Positions 9,151 to 16,890 of a stretch of 64,000 nucleotides of DNA are shown here, one piece after another; position 1 is the stretch's first letter, and the number at the start of each line of letters is the position of its first letter. Made by a program: the position numbers and the translations under genes. The DNA lies in NCBI GenBank assembly GCA_963739385.1, contig CAVUAI010000070.1:1-64000 (forward strand), in the 5' to 3' direction. The DNA comes from VAZQ01 sp963739385 (GTDB lineage: Bacteria > Pseudomonadota > Alphaproteobacteria > Rhizobiales > Xanthobacteraceae). The notes below the pieces were generated by a model, which made no database searches, had not been told where the DNA came from, and worked only from the letters and a program-made list of their open reading frames with translations.

Positions 9151-10747
9151 GATGGCGTTGATAAAGTCACCGATGGGAGGGTTGAGGCTCTATATTGGAG
9201 CGCTTGGCGCGCGCGACTTCGATCTCATTTTTCTCAACGTTCCGGTTGGAGCGGAATTACATTGACGCTGCCGACCGACGCCTGACGCAACTGACATTCA
9301 CGCGACGCACGCAACCTGCATGTCCGGTGGTGGTCGCCAGGTGTGGTTTGCAAGCGTTTTAAGGTTCTGCGCGATAGCCGCGAGGTGGAACTCGTCGCGA
9401 GCACCGGAGAGGCCACGTAGACGCATGCGCTCGAAGCGGTGGTGGGTCTTCAGGTGCGCAAAGCGCATCTCTACCTTCTTGCGCTCGTCGCTCGATTGCT
9501 CAAACTCCGGGGTGTCCATTAGTGCGCGGACGTGATCGCGCGCTTCTTCGTTGATATCACGTGCGATCTTTCTGAATGGGGCGCGTGTGCATCTCTCCTT
9601 GAGTTCGCAAACGCGGCACTCTCCGGATTGTGACAAGTAATTCCTAACGCGGCCGTCATGGACTGTTCCCGTGGTTCTTAAAAACCGGCCGTTCGGACAG
9701 ATATAGACATCGCGTTCAGCGTCGTAAATGAAGTCGAGCCGGGAGAACATGCCATCAGTTCGTTCGTATCTCTCCCACACGGGAATATGCGGGGTGATAT
9801 CCTTTTCCAAGAGCCAGGCCAGCAGCTTACCGGTTCCATAGGCGGTATCGGCTGCGAGCCGCTTGAGCTTTAAACCGAACGTCTTCTCTGTGCGATTGAT
9901 CATCGTTTTTGTTGCCGCGACTTCATCGTAAGTGCGAGCGGGAGTGCCCTCAACGTCGACGATGACGGCATGGGGTCCGAGATCGATCAGGTAATTGAGG
10001 CCATAGCCGAACTGTACGCGCTTGTTGGCCTTCGCTGTCCAGGCTGAGCAAGGGTCCACCGGTGAGACCACCTTCGGCACCTTGCGATCGGCGTCGGGAT
10101 CTTCGTCATCGAATGCCGCAAGGAACTCGACAACGGCGCGCGTTTGACGCTTGGGTGCCAACCAGTCGATCTCATCGGCTGCCTTGCCGTGATAGCGGCT
10201 GGCGTTGGCCTCAATGACGCTGGCATCCACGGCGAAGCCTTCGCCCTTAACAAGACCTGAGTTCATGCACGCTCGCACCACCGCCTCGAACACATGGCGC
10301 AAAATATTGCTGTCGCGAAACCGCCCATGGCGATTGACCGAGAACGTCGAATGATCGGGAACCTTGTCATCGAGATCGAGCCGGCAGAACCACCGATAAG
10401 CCAGGTGCAACTCAACCTCCTCGCACAGCCGACGCTCGAAGCGGATGCCGTAGCAGTAGCCCACGATCAGCATTCGGATCATCAGCTCAGGGTCGATCGA
10501 AGGTCGGCCGATGTCGCTATAGAACGGTGCCAGCTTCTCGCGCAGATCAGCCAGCACCTGCATTACGATCGGATTGATCCGGCGCAGAAGATGGCTCGCC
10601 GGAATGCGCCGTTCGAGGTTGAACAGATAGAACAGTTGGCACTGATCGCCCGTCTGCCAACCCATCATCGCAAGCCTCCGCCGCTGAATGCCTCAAGCGA
10701 CGGAATCACTGTTCGCCAAAAATCACGAGCACTTTTTCAACAGTATC
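9151..10747 (-). mobile_element. IS1182-type insertion sequence with terminal repeats and GGTC target duplication
   Basis: The element is 1597 bp and contains one transposase gene. The left end reads gatggcgttgataaagtc; the right end, read inward on the other strand, gatactgttgaaaaagtg. They match at 13 of 18 positions. GGTC is duplicated directly outside both ends (9147-9150, 10748-10751). Removing the element and one GGTC rejoins a dispersed-repeat sequence, tgtccgaaacgggtc + aaaagcgga, which supports these boundaries. Confidence 0.75.
9298..10668 (-). CDS. IS1182 family transposase
   Basis: A 456-residue DDE transposase, full length for the family. The N-terminal helix-turn-helix region (MMGWQTGDQCQLFYLFNLE, then RPSIDPELMIRMLIVGYCYG) is typical of IS1182-like enzymes. 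Catalytic aspartates are in FAVDASVIEANASRYHG and RLAADTAYGTGKLL, and the RVRNYLSQ..C-x2-C segment precedes the C-terminal FAHLKTHHRFERMRLRGL. No internal stop or frameshift is seen, so the element may still be active. Confidence 0.93.
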   Translation of the reverse strand: MMGWQTGDQCQLFYLFNLERRIPASHLLRRINPIVMQVLADLREKLAPFYSDIGRPSIDPELMIRMLIVGYCYGIRFERRLCEEVELHLAYRWFCRLDLDDKVPDHSTFSVNRHGRFRDSNILRHVFEAVVRACMNSGLVKGEGFAVDASVIEANASRYHGKAADEIDWLAPKRQTRAVVEFLAAFDDEDPDADRKVPKVVSPVDPCSAWTAKANKRVQFGYGLNYLIDLGPHAVIVDVEGTPARTYDEVAATKTMINRTEKTFGLKLKRLAADTAYGTGKLLAWLLEKDITPHIPVWERYERTDGMFSRLDFIYDAERDVYICPNGRFLRTTGTVHDGRVRNYLSQSGECRVCELKERCTRAPFRKIARDINEEARDHVRALMDTPEFEQSSDERKKVEMRFAHLKTHHRFERMRLRGLSGARDEFHLAAIAQNLKTLANHTWRPPPDMQVACVA

Positions 10748-10879
10748 GGTCAAAAGCGGAAAGGCTCGCAGCGAGCATATCCCGTCCGGATTACTCCCAA
10801 GAGCGGACATCGTTGATGCGTTCTGGCACTTCCGATTTATGCCAACTTTCGGACTCATGCACCGCAGCAAATCGCATTC

Positions 10880-10978
10880 CTACTCGATCACCTCGTCGGC
10901 GCGCTGTTGGAGATGCGGGGGCACGTTGAGGCCTAGAGCCTTGGCTGTCTTCAGGTTGATGACCAACTCGAATCTGAA
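10880..10978 (-). pseudogene. C-terminal relic of an ABC_sub_bind protein
   Basis: The last 32 codons of a binding-protein gene remain: FELVINLKTAKALGLNVP then LQQRADEVIE and a stop at 10880-10882. Upstream the similarity stops at once. It is one of four such 3' ends in the window. Confidence 0.7.
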
Positions 10979-11194
10979 GCTCGGCCTGAACTATCGCTTT
11001 GGCTATTGGTTTTTGGCCTGGCCATCGCCGCACTCCCGTTGCAAAAACTTGCTTTGATTGAGCATAATTAAGCGCCGCACTGCGCAGAAACCCCGACCAC
11101 AGGTATCGCCTGCTTCTGCGCGCGGGCTGCGAGCGGCCAAGTCCTCGCGCCCGGCCCGAAATGGATCCGAGACGGCGTCCGGGGGCTGCGGGGT

Positions 11195-11305
11195 TTACGG
11201 CTGCGGCTTGGCGTGTCCCATGATGAATGAGACCACGCTAAGGCAGATCGCGGCCGTCAAACCAATGGTCAACAGAGGGAACCACATCTGGACATAGAAC
11301 CACAT
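11195..11305 (-). CDS. Small single-span membrane protein, 36 residues
   Basis: A short gene reading MWFYVQMWFPLLTIGLTAAI, then CLSVVSFIMGHAKPQP and a TAA stop. ATG at 11305 has an AGGAG ribosome site eight bases upstream, a strong sign of translation. Residues about 8-30 form one hydrophobic helix followed by a short polar tail, so an inner-membrane peptide is likely. The last residues (FIMGHAKPQP) resemble the end of the tiny ORF at 11645-11704 (FIMGHTKSQRR), suggesting paralogous small genes. The function is unknown. Confidence 0.5.
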   Translation of the reverse strand: MWFYVQMWFPLLTIGLTAAICLSVVSFIMGHAKPQP

Positions 11306-11427
11306 GGCCACGCTCCTGGTGTTGGCCCCCGTTCATCACAAGCTACGGCTATTCTTCCGCGGGGCGTTCGAGCTTGCACGCCAAGTCGAGCTCAATCGGA
11401 GCAGTCCAAGTCGTCCGCGAACTGGAA

Positions 11428-11634
11428 TCAAAGAGCCTCGGTCGGAGACCTCTGAGTTTCGGCGCATATGCCGTCCAGGCGTTCACGGACTCGCTCGGGG
11501 TATAATAGTTGGCGCGCTTGGGGATACCCAAACGCCTGTAATTCCCATTCGATAGCCTGGTAGTTTCGATGTTCGCCGGACTGGGCCAACCTGTAGGCCA
11601 AGTTCCACATACGCTCATGACATTCCCGGGTCAT
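11428..11634 (-). CDS. Small conserved-looking hypothetical protein, 68 residues
   Basis: A soluble, helix-rich protein: MTRECHERMWNLAYRLAQSG then EHRNYQAIEWELQAFGYPQA and RVRERLDGICAE. The alternating charged/aliphatic pattern looks real, unlike the overlapping Trp/Pro/Ser-rich frame at 11349-11618. No family name is assigned. It may share a transcript with the 36-residue membrane protein downstream. The ribosome site is weak. Confidence 0.5.
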   Translation of the reverse strand: MTRECHERMWNLAYRLAQSGEHRNYQAIEWELQAFGYPQARQLLYPERVRERLDGICAETQRSPTEAL

Positions 11635-11644
11635 GCTTGGTCTT

Positions 11645-11704
11645 CTATCGTCGCTGAGACTTTGTATGCCCCATGATAAATCGCCGTGACGTTAGATTGA
11701 TCAT
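11645..11704 (-). CDS. Tiny ORF (19 residues), possible decayed paralogue of the 36-residue membrane protein
   Basis: MINLTSRRFIMGHTKSQRR sits between the exported 89-residue protein and the 68-residue protein, starting six bases after the former's stop. Its FIMGH-x-K-x-Q ending matches that of 11195-11305, but no hydrophobic helix remains. It is likely a remnant. Confidence 0.2.
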   Translation of the reverse strand: MINLTSRRFIMGHTKSQRR

Positions 11705-11709
11705 GATGT

Positions 11710-11979
11710 TCACTCTTTTGGTTCAGCAAGGCTCGGGATCACCTTATTGCCCGGAGCGGGGCCGGGCATTTGGACTCCCGGCGGTCGCGTGGTGTCCGAC
11801 TCGCTAAACCGCTTGTGAATGGGCGCGCCGAATTTTTCGGGGATCGCTGTGTGGTCCGGGAAAAGCGCGGACCATTGCTTCTCCACCACCTCAGCCGCTC
11901 TCGCGTGGGTGGCCAGACCGATAAAGATGGTGGCCAAGCCAAGAAAGATCACCACCGCACAAGGCGCAATTTTTTTCAT
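11710..11979 (-). CDS. Small exported hypothetical protein, 89 residues
   Basis: ATG at 11979 follows GGGAG at eight bases and gives a clean Sec signal peptide: MKKIAPCAVVIFLGLATIFI then GLATHARA, with likely cleavage before AEVVEKQW. The mature part is about 60 residues, proline-rich near its end (RPPGVQMPGPAPGNKVIP). No domain is recognised. A longer start at 11994 (MGAPV) is less likely. It is the first of a run of very small leftward genes. Confidence 0.6.
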   Translation of the reverse strand: MKKIAPCAVVIFLGLATIFIGLATHARAAEVVEKQWSALFPDHTAIPEKFGAPIHKRFSESDTTRPPGVQMPGPAPGNKVIPSLAEPKE

Positions 11980-12370
11980 GACCGGTGCTCCCATGTGCAG
12001 GCGGGAGCATGATCGGTCTCTCAGGCACCAGCGCCTGTCTTTGGATACGATTGCCGGTGATTACAGGAACATGGGGTGCCGCGGACAATTAACAAGACCA
12101 GATGCCGGCATTTCGTTGGTCTGGCTGATCGTGTCGGCAATCATTTACCGCCCGTGGTGACTTTGAATTCAATCTGACCCGCTGAGCCGGGATTTTTCCA
12201 TACTTTTCTATGTACAGTGTCCGCCACCTTCGCTCGACTTTATCTCGGTAATCCGCAATGTCCGCTTAGGCCCCGACAGCGGCGCAGAAGCGGACATTGC
12301 GCAAGGTCCGAGAAGTGCCAGAACCGGCCGTGAGCAGACGCAGCAACATGCCGTGCGCGGAAAGGCAGAG
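11980..12370. other. Intergenic region containing a perfect 14-bp inverted repeat
   Basis: No gene is supported. At 12254-12301, cgcaatgtccgctt and aagcggacattgcg form a perfect 14-bp stem with a 20-base loop. This is an inverted arrangement of the agcggacat dispersed-repeat core. It lies 70 bases from the ABC_sub_bind relic. Confidence 0.6.
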
Positions 12371-12700
12371 TTATTCGATCACCTCGTCGGCGCGGGCGAG
12401 GAGCGTCGGAGGCACTTCGAGGCCAAGCGCCTTTGCTGTTTTGAGGTTGATCACCACCTCGAATTTGGTCGACTGCAACACCGGCAGGTCGTCCGGCTTC
12501 GCACCCTTGAGGATCTTGTCCACATAGGTCGCCGAGCGCCGGTTCAAGTCAGGAATGCTCGCCCCGTGGCCGATGAGCCCGCCGAGTTCGACAAACTCGC
12601 GGGCATTGAACATCGCAGGCAGCCGGTTCACAGTCGCAAGCTCGACGATGCGTTGCCGCTGGGTGAACAGCAATGGGCTCTCGCTTCGACTCTTGACGGT
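12371..12700 (-). pseudogene. C-terminal third of an ABC_sub_bind protein gene
   Basis: About 108 codons of a periplasmic binding protein remain: SESPLLFTQRQRIVELATVN, REFVELGGLIGHGASIPDLN, YVDKILKGAKPDDLPV, then ALGLEVPPTLLARADEVIE and a stop. The signal peptide and first two-thirds are missing and upstream sequence shows no continuation. It is a 3' remnant, like 10880-10978. Confidence 0.75.
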
Positions 12701-12855
12701 CCGCGGGCAAAGCCCGGCGCACCACTACCTGTCAGGGAATTACTGTCTCAGTTCAGTTCTCCCCCAGCTGATGCTCCACCGACTTGAGCATAGGACTCCT
12801 AGCGCGATCCCACTGCCCATTGAGGGTTTCACTGGCGGCGAACCGACTGCGTAAA

Positions 12856-13455
12856 TCATAGCCGAGTATTACCCGGAGCGCGGCCGCTCTCCGATGCCCT
12901 GACGTTGTCAAGCCGCGCGCGAGCCGATGGCAGATCGGCCACCCGCCCGGGGACTGTAACCTCTGCCGATACCCTTTCAATCTCAGCAACATCCCGACTA
13001 TCGGCTTGCGCTCGCTCATACTTAAACACACACACGCAAGCTCCGTCCGCCTGCCTACTCAGTATTTCAACATTCATGCCAGGAAATGCCCTTCGACTCG
13101 CCTCAGCATCCATTTCGCAAATCACGCGACATGGTTTTGCCAAGCCATATTCTTTACACACTGCCAAAACTGGACAACTTTTTTGGACCTCTATTACAGC
13201 GTCTACACCCAGATTGGATATGTCGTAGACACCCATTTCCATTCCCATCTCTTCAAAAATCGGAATAGCCTTCGAAAACCCATCGGCCAAACTTCTGTCA
13301 TCAATAAAGGCTCCCAACTGTTTCTTTTGCCTTTCAGGATACCCTTCCAACATCTTCTCGAACGCTTGCTCTTCGCCTACTGCAATAGCAAGCTCTCGGA
13401 ATGTTTCGAACTTCTTTCGGAACCTCTCCTCGGCCTTTGGTGCCTGCTTGCTCAT
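12856..13455 (-). CDS. Possible L-2-amino-thiazoline-4-carboxylate hydrolase-like protein
   Basis: A 199-residue soluble protein. GGAGGG seven bases before ATG at 13455 supports the start MSKQAPKAEERFRKKFETF. The central CPVLAVCKEYGLAKPCRVIC segment, with clustered cysteines followed by MDAEASRRAFPGMNVEI, recalls the ATC hydrolase-like/V4R small-molecule-binding families; this is a tentative visual match. It lies 45 bases downstream of a methyltransferase gene in the same direction, so the two probably act together. Base composition is lower in GC than the surroundings, suggesting acquisition. Confidence 0.5.
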   Translation of the reverse strand: MSKQAPKAEERFRKKFETFRELAIAVGEEQAFEKMLEGYPERQKKQLGAFIDDRSLADGFSKAIPIFEEMGMEMGVYDISNLGVDAVIEVQKSCPVLAVCKEYGLAKPCRVICEMDAEASRRAFPGMNVEILSRQADGACVCVFKYERAQADSRDVAEIERVSAEVTVPGRVADLPSARARLDNVRASESGRAPGNTRL

Positions 13456-13500
13456 CTCTTATCCCTCCATGAGATCGGAATCCCCTAGGAGCGAAAAATC

Positions 13501-14226
13501 TTACACAGCACTTCCAGGTTTTTGCCCCGAAAACAGACCAAGCTTGTACCGAAGATATATACAGTCGACATTGTAGAATCCGGCATTCCGCAGTTCCGCC
13601 AAATGCCATCGCCACGGCGCTAAGAAGATATCTGTGTCTGCACTCCCCTTGATGTCCTTGAGCCACTGCGCTTGTTCTTTCGAAATTGCTAGATGCCCTA
13701 CCAACATTCGCCCCACAGCACTCTCAACGATCGACGCATTTTGTGCGACGTTTGCCGCGTACACAAACAACCCATCTTTTTTCAGTAGATGGTTGACGGT
13801 CCTATACAGCGCGGCATGATTTACCGTATAGAAGGTAAGTGCTATCGCCGAGATGACGACATCAAATTTCTGATCAAACAAACGGTTGTCGGAGAAATCG
13901 CCACACAGTAAGGTTACCCTGTCGCGATACCCCGCGAGATTTGTCGTAGCCTTCTCCAGCATCCTTGGAGACGTATCTATTCCGACGACTGTGCTCCGCG
14001 CATGCCCTCTGAGGATGTGTTCCGTTAGCTTCCCAGTACCTATCCCTAACTCTAGGACTCTGAGGTCTTCGATGTGGGACGTGGCGGTCCGGATATATTC
14101 GGCGAAGTACTGGTATCCATCATCGAGTTGAAAGGCCAAATTCCCGATGATCTCATCATACCTCAGAGCGTGCCGGTCAAAATATTCAGTGATTGCATGA
14201 TTAGAGTCTGAAAACTCCCTTTTCAT
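13501..14226 (-). CDS. Class I SAM-dependent methyltransferase
   Basis: A 241-residue enzyme with the SAM-binding motif VLELGIGTGKLTEHIL (residues 58-73), the acidic post-I loop VVGIDTSPRMLEKA, motif II LLCGDFSD and KFDVVISAIALTFYTVNH. An N-terminal helical cap (YFDRHALRYDEIIGNLA) is typical of small-molecule methyltransferases. The substrate is unknown; an ATC-hydrolase-like gene follows at once. The first 22 codons and 32 bases of leader are repeated upstream by an exact 100-bp duplication, creating a second, out-of-frame start. Both copies retain the TAGGG ribosome site. Confidence 0.85.
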   Translation of the reverse strand: MKREFSDSNHAITEYFDRHALRYDEIIGNLAFQLDDGYQYFAEYIRTATSHIEDLRVLELGIGTGKLTEHILRGHARSTVVGIDTSPRMLEKATTNLAGYRDRVTLLCGDFSDNRLFDQKFDVVISAIALTFYTVNHAALYRTVNHLLKKDGLFVYAANVAQNASIVESAVGRMLVGHLAISKEQAQWLKDIKGSADTDIFLAPWRWHLAELRNAGFYNVDCIYLRYKLGLFSGQKPGSAV

Positions 14227-14358
14227 GCGCGGACCCTACCGAAAGGCACGCGGCCGGATACCTCAGAGCGTGCCGGTCAAAATATTCACTGATTGCATGA
14301 TTAGAGTCTGAAAACTCCCTTTTCATGCGCGGACCCTACCGAAAGGCACGCGGCCGGA
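14159..14358. repeat. Exact 100-bp tandem duplication over the methyltransferase start
   Basis: Units 14159-14258 and 14259-14358 differ at one base (tcagtgatt versus tcactgatt). The unit covers the methyltransferase leader, start codon and first 22 codons. It ends two bases before the stop codon of the upstream gene. Because 100 is not a multiple of three, the outer start (14326) opens a 41-codon decoy ORF ending at 14201, overlapping the true start at 14226. Confidence 0.95.
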
Positions 14359-14360
14359 CC

Positions 14361-14756
14361 TCACGGGCTGACAGTAGTACGCACTTGTTGACGAAACGCG
14401 CGATGGCAAGCTGCCAGCAGAGCTGTTTGCCGGGCGTACAGATCAACGATCTCGGCAGAAACTTCTACTTCGCCATTTTTCATCGCTTTCTCAGCTGCTG
14501 TCTTCAGCGAACGAGCGGCAGAGGCCAGCCCGAGTGAATTTTTCGTCCAGTCGTCCTGCTTATCACGTTGCGCTATCTTGATTTTCGCAGTGGCCTTCAT
14601 GTGTTTCTCGAAATCCTCTGCCCCCGCGACGACCTCGTCGAGCAGGCCCGCGGTGATTCCTCTGCCAATCCTGGTGTCTGCACTTTGGGCTCGTAGCATG
14701 TTACGCTGTAGTTCACTCTGTTGTACGGCCTGCGTGCCCGTCGTGGATTTTGCCAT
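14361..14756 (-). CDS. Hypothetical helical protein, 131 residues
   Basis: ATG at 14756 has GAGGAG upstream, giving MAKSTTGTQAVQQSELQRN. The sequence is mostly charged helix (RAQSADTRIGRG, EDFEKHMKATAKIKIAQRD, ARSLKTAAEKAMKNGEVEV) with no signal or membrane segment. The family is not recognised. It is the first gene of a leftward set with the methyltransferase and the hydrolase-like protein; without the 100-bp duplication the gap to the methyltransferase would be only about 34 bases. Confidence 0.6.
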   Translation of the reverse strand: MAKSTTGTQAVQQSELQRNMLRAQSADTRIGRGITAGLLDEVVAGAEDFEKHMKATAKIKIAQRDKQDDWTKNSLGLASAARSLKTAAEKAMKNGEVEVSAEIVDLYARQTALLAACHRAFRQQVRTTVSP

Positions 14757-14947
14757 ACTTTCATCTCCTCTGGATTTGACTTCAGAGACTGTGCACATCC
14801 TTTGGCAGGATGGAGAAAGAGCGAGGCACAGTTATAAAGGAAACCTTAGCGCAACGCGCGCCACCTTTCTACCGTGCCCGCGCGTTCGTCCCCGCTTTGC
14901 ACAGGGGGTGGACGCGTGCCCGAGTGCGGCGTGGACCCAGCCGTCGA

Positions 14948-15226
14948 CTACTCGGAAGTCAACTGTGGTACGGCCGCTGATACGGCTCGATCCTGCTGTC
15001 CCTGCCGAAAACGTCCTCCGCGCTGGATTAGCCGATAGTGTTGGACAGGTCGCGACAGCGGCGCATCCTTGGCCAGAGCCAGATGTGGCCGGACATCGTT
15101 GTAGTAAGCGGCATACGCCGCAAGAACGCGACGCAAGTGATCCTCGCCCAAGATCACGATGTGATCGAGGCACTCCCGACGGATCGAGCCGATCAGCCGC
15201 TCCACATGTCCGTTCTGCCAAATGGG
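14948..15226 (-). pseudogene. Truncated IS integrase (rve) fragment
   Basis: The C-terminal end of an integrase-core transposase is readable: IWQNGHVERLIGSIRRECLD, ILGEDHLRRVLAAYAAYYND and VRPHLALAKDAPLSRP. The segment carries the catalytic glutamate of the DDE triad (HVERLIGS). The N-terminal part is absent on the right side, and the C-terminus runs into unrelated sequence. It marks a former IS at the edge of the accessory region. Confidence 0.75.
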
Positions 15227-15712
15227 TTCTCGACCTCCGGGTGTTGGACGGCTGGCCACTCCCAGGGGCGCGGGGACCGCTGCATTGCGGGATTTCCGCC
15301 CGGCTTACGTCGGCTCGGGGTCAAACCCGGCCATTGCCTGATGTCCGCTGGATGACCGCTCTTCCACCGAAAGCGGAAATCCATCCGCGATCTTGCTATG
15401 TCGCAAAAGTGCCATGAGGCGACATCGACCAGGTCACTCGATTACCGTTTCCCCGCGGGAGAAAACGTAGCGTGTCGCAGGCCGCAGCGAGCACTGGACC
15501 GAATCTTCAGAAAATCTTCAAGACGACTTCAGATCCCCCTCAAGCTTGTCGTCTCCCCTGCCGCTACGTGTCCGCGCGATGGTTCGGGCACCCGCCGGCC
15601 GCTTTGATGGAATCTCCGCATGCCCAGCGTGATTCTCAGCATCACCGCCGTTCTGACCCCGGCCATCCTCAGCTCGCTGTAGTCGACGCAACGAAGACCA
15701 GAGGGGGTCGCG
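15227..15712. other. Intergenic region with dispersed-repeat fragments
   Basis: No supported gene. About 15340-15400 contains gatgtccgctggatgaccgc and gaaagcggaaatcc, fragments of the same repeat family that flanks the ThDP enzyme. The rightmost bases are the leader of the Bug protein gene. Confidence 0.45.
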
Positions 15713-16693
15713 ATGAAACTTCTTCGCCGCAGGTTCTTGCAACTGGCCGCGGGCGCTGCCGCGCTGCCGGCCGTCGCGCGTATTGCGCGCGCACAAGCGT
15801 ATCCGTCGCGGCCGGTGCGGATCATCGTCCCTTTTGCCGCTGCCGGTCCAAACGACATAATTGCCCGTGTGCTGGGACGGTGGCTGTCGGAGCGGCTTGG
15901 GCAGCCCTTCGTTATCGAGAACCGACCGGGTGCGGCAACCAACGTCGGCACGGAGGCGGTGGTAAATGCGACACCGGACGGATATACCATTTTAATGGCA
16001 TCATCGCCGCACGCGATCAACGCCACGCTCTACGAGAAGCTCCATTTCAATTTCATGCGCGATATCGCTCCTGTCGCCGCGATCATGCGCGCACCTAATG
16101 TGATGGTCGTTTCTCAGACATTTCCGGCCAAATCGGTTCCCGAATTCATCAGCTACGCCAAAGCCAATCCAGGCAAACTCAATTTCGCTTCGTCGGGGGT
16201 TGGGGCGTCCAACCATATGTCCGGGGAGTTGTTCAATATATTGACCGGAATCGAGATGGCGCACGTTCCATATCGCAGTTCCGGACCGGCGCTGACCGAT
16301 CTCCTTGGTGGTCAGGTACAGGTGATGTTTGACGCGATTGCCTCCACGATCGAGTATCTCAAGGCCGATAAACTGCGCCCGTTAGCTGTGACATCGGCGC
16401 CGCGATCTGCATTGATTCCGGAAACTCCTGTCATGAGCGATTTCGTACCCGGCTATGAGGTGAGCAATTGGTTCGGCCTCGGTATGCCGAGGAATACGCC
16501 GGCAGAGGTCATCAACGCGCTCAATGTCGCCGTGAATGAGGGTCTCGCGGATTCCAAGTTGAAGGGGAGATTGGCCGACCTGGGAGGAACCACATTGCCC
16601 GGCTCCCCTGCCGATTTTGGCAAGCTCATCGCCGACGAAACCGAGAAGTGGGGCAAGGTAATCCGGACGGCCCATATCAAGCAGGAGCAATGA
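15713..16693 (+). CDS. Bug/TctC-family periplasmic binding protein
   Basis: A 326-residue tripartite-tricarboxylate-type binding protein. GAGGGG precedes ATG. The signal MKLLRRRFLQLAAGAAALPA..RAQA has a twin-arginine-like start. Family marks: YPSRPVRIIVPFAAAGPNDI near the mature N-terminus, RLGQPFVIENRPGAATNVG, PDGYTILMASS, and HVPYRSSGPALTDLLGGQV. These proteins bind small carboxylates or similar acids in the periplasm. No TctA/TctB partner is present. A broken copy of its own 3' end follows directly (16705-16815). Confidence 0.92.
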   Translation: MKLLRRRFLQLAAGAAALPAVARIARAQAYPSRPVRIIVPFAAAGPNDIIARVLGRWLSERLGQPFVIENRPGAATNVGTEAVVNATPDGYTILMASSPHAINATLYEKLHFNFMRDIAPVAAIMRAPNVMVVSQTFPAKSVPEFISYAKANPGKLNFASSGVGASNHMSGELFNILTGIEMAHVPYRSSGPALTDLLGGQVQVMFDAIASTIEYLKADKLRPLAVTSAPRSALIPETPVMSDFVPGYEVSNWFGLGMPRNTPAEVINALNVAVNEGLADSKLKGRLADLGGTTLPGSPADFGKLIADETEKWGKVIRTAHIKQEQ

Positions 16694-16704
16694 CGATCTG
16701 CGAC

Positions 16705-16815
16705 TTGGGAGGAGACCACACTGCCCGGCTCCGCTGCCGATCTTGGCAGGTCATCGCCGAGGAAACCGACAAGTGTGGCAAGGTGGTCAAGATAGCAGCC
16801 GTCAGGAGGAACTGA
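16705..16815 (+). pseudogene. 3' relic of a second Bug-family gene
   Basis: The sequence repeats the last ~110 bases of the upstream gene in degenerate form: ttgggaggagaccacactgc parallels its LGGTTLP-coding bases, and VIAEETDKCGKVVKIAAV parallels LIADETEKWGKVIRTAHI. It ends in its own stop at 16813. Small indels break the first half. It looks like the end of a deleted tandem paralogue. Confidence 0.65.
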
Positions 16816-16890
16816 TCGGCCCAGCGGCCGAGACGATGAAAACGATGGCCGTGACCGCGCCGGAGGCCGGCACCAGCGCAATGTGCCGGT

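Noticed and set aside
10979..11060. Hydrophobic frame LSLWLLVFGLAIAALPLQKL as a small membrane protein
   Set aside because: No in-frame start codon or ribosome site; it is continuous with antisense of a binding-protein relic.
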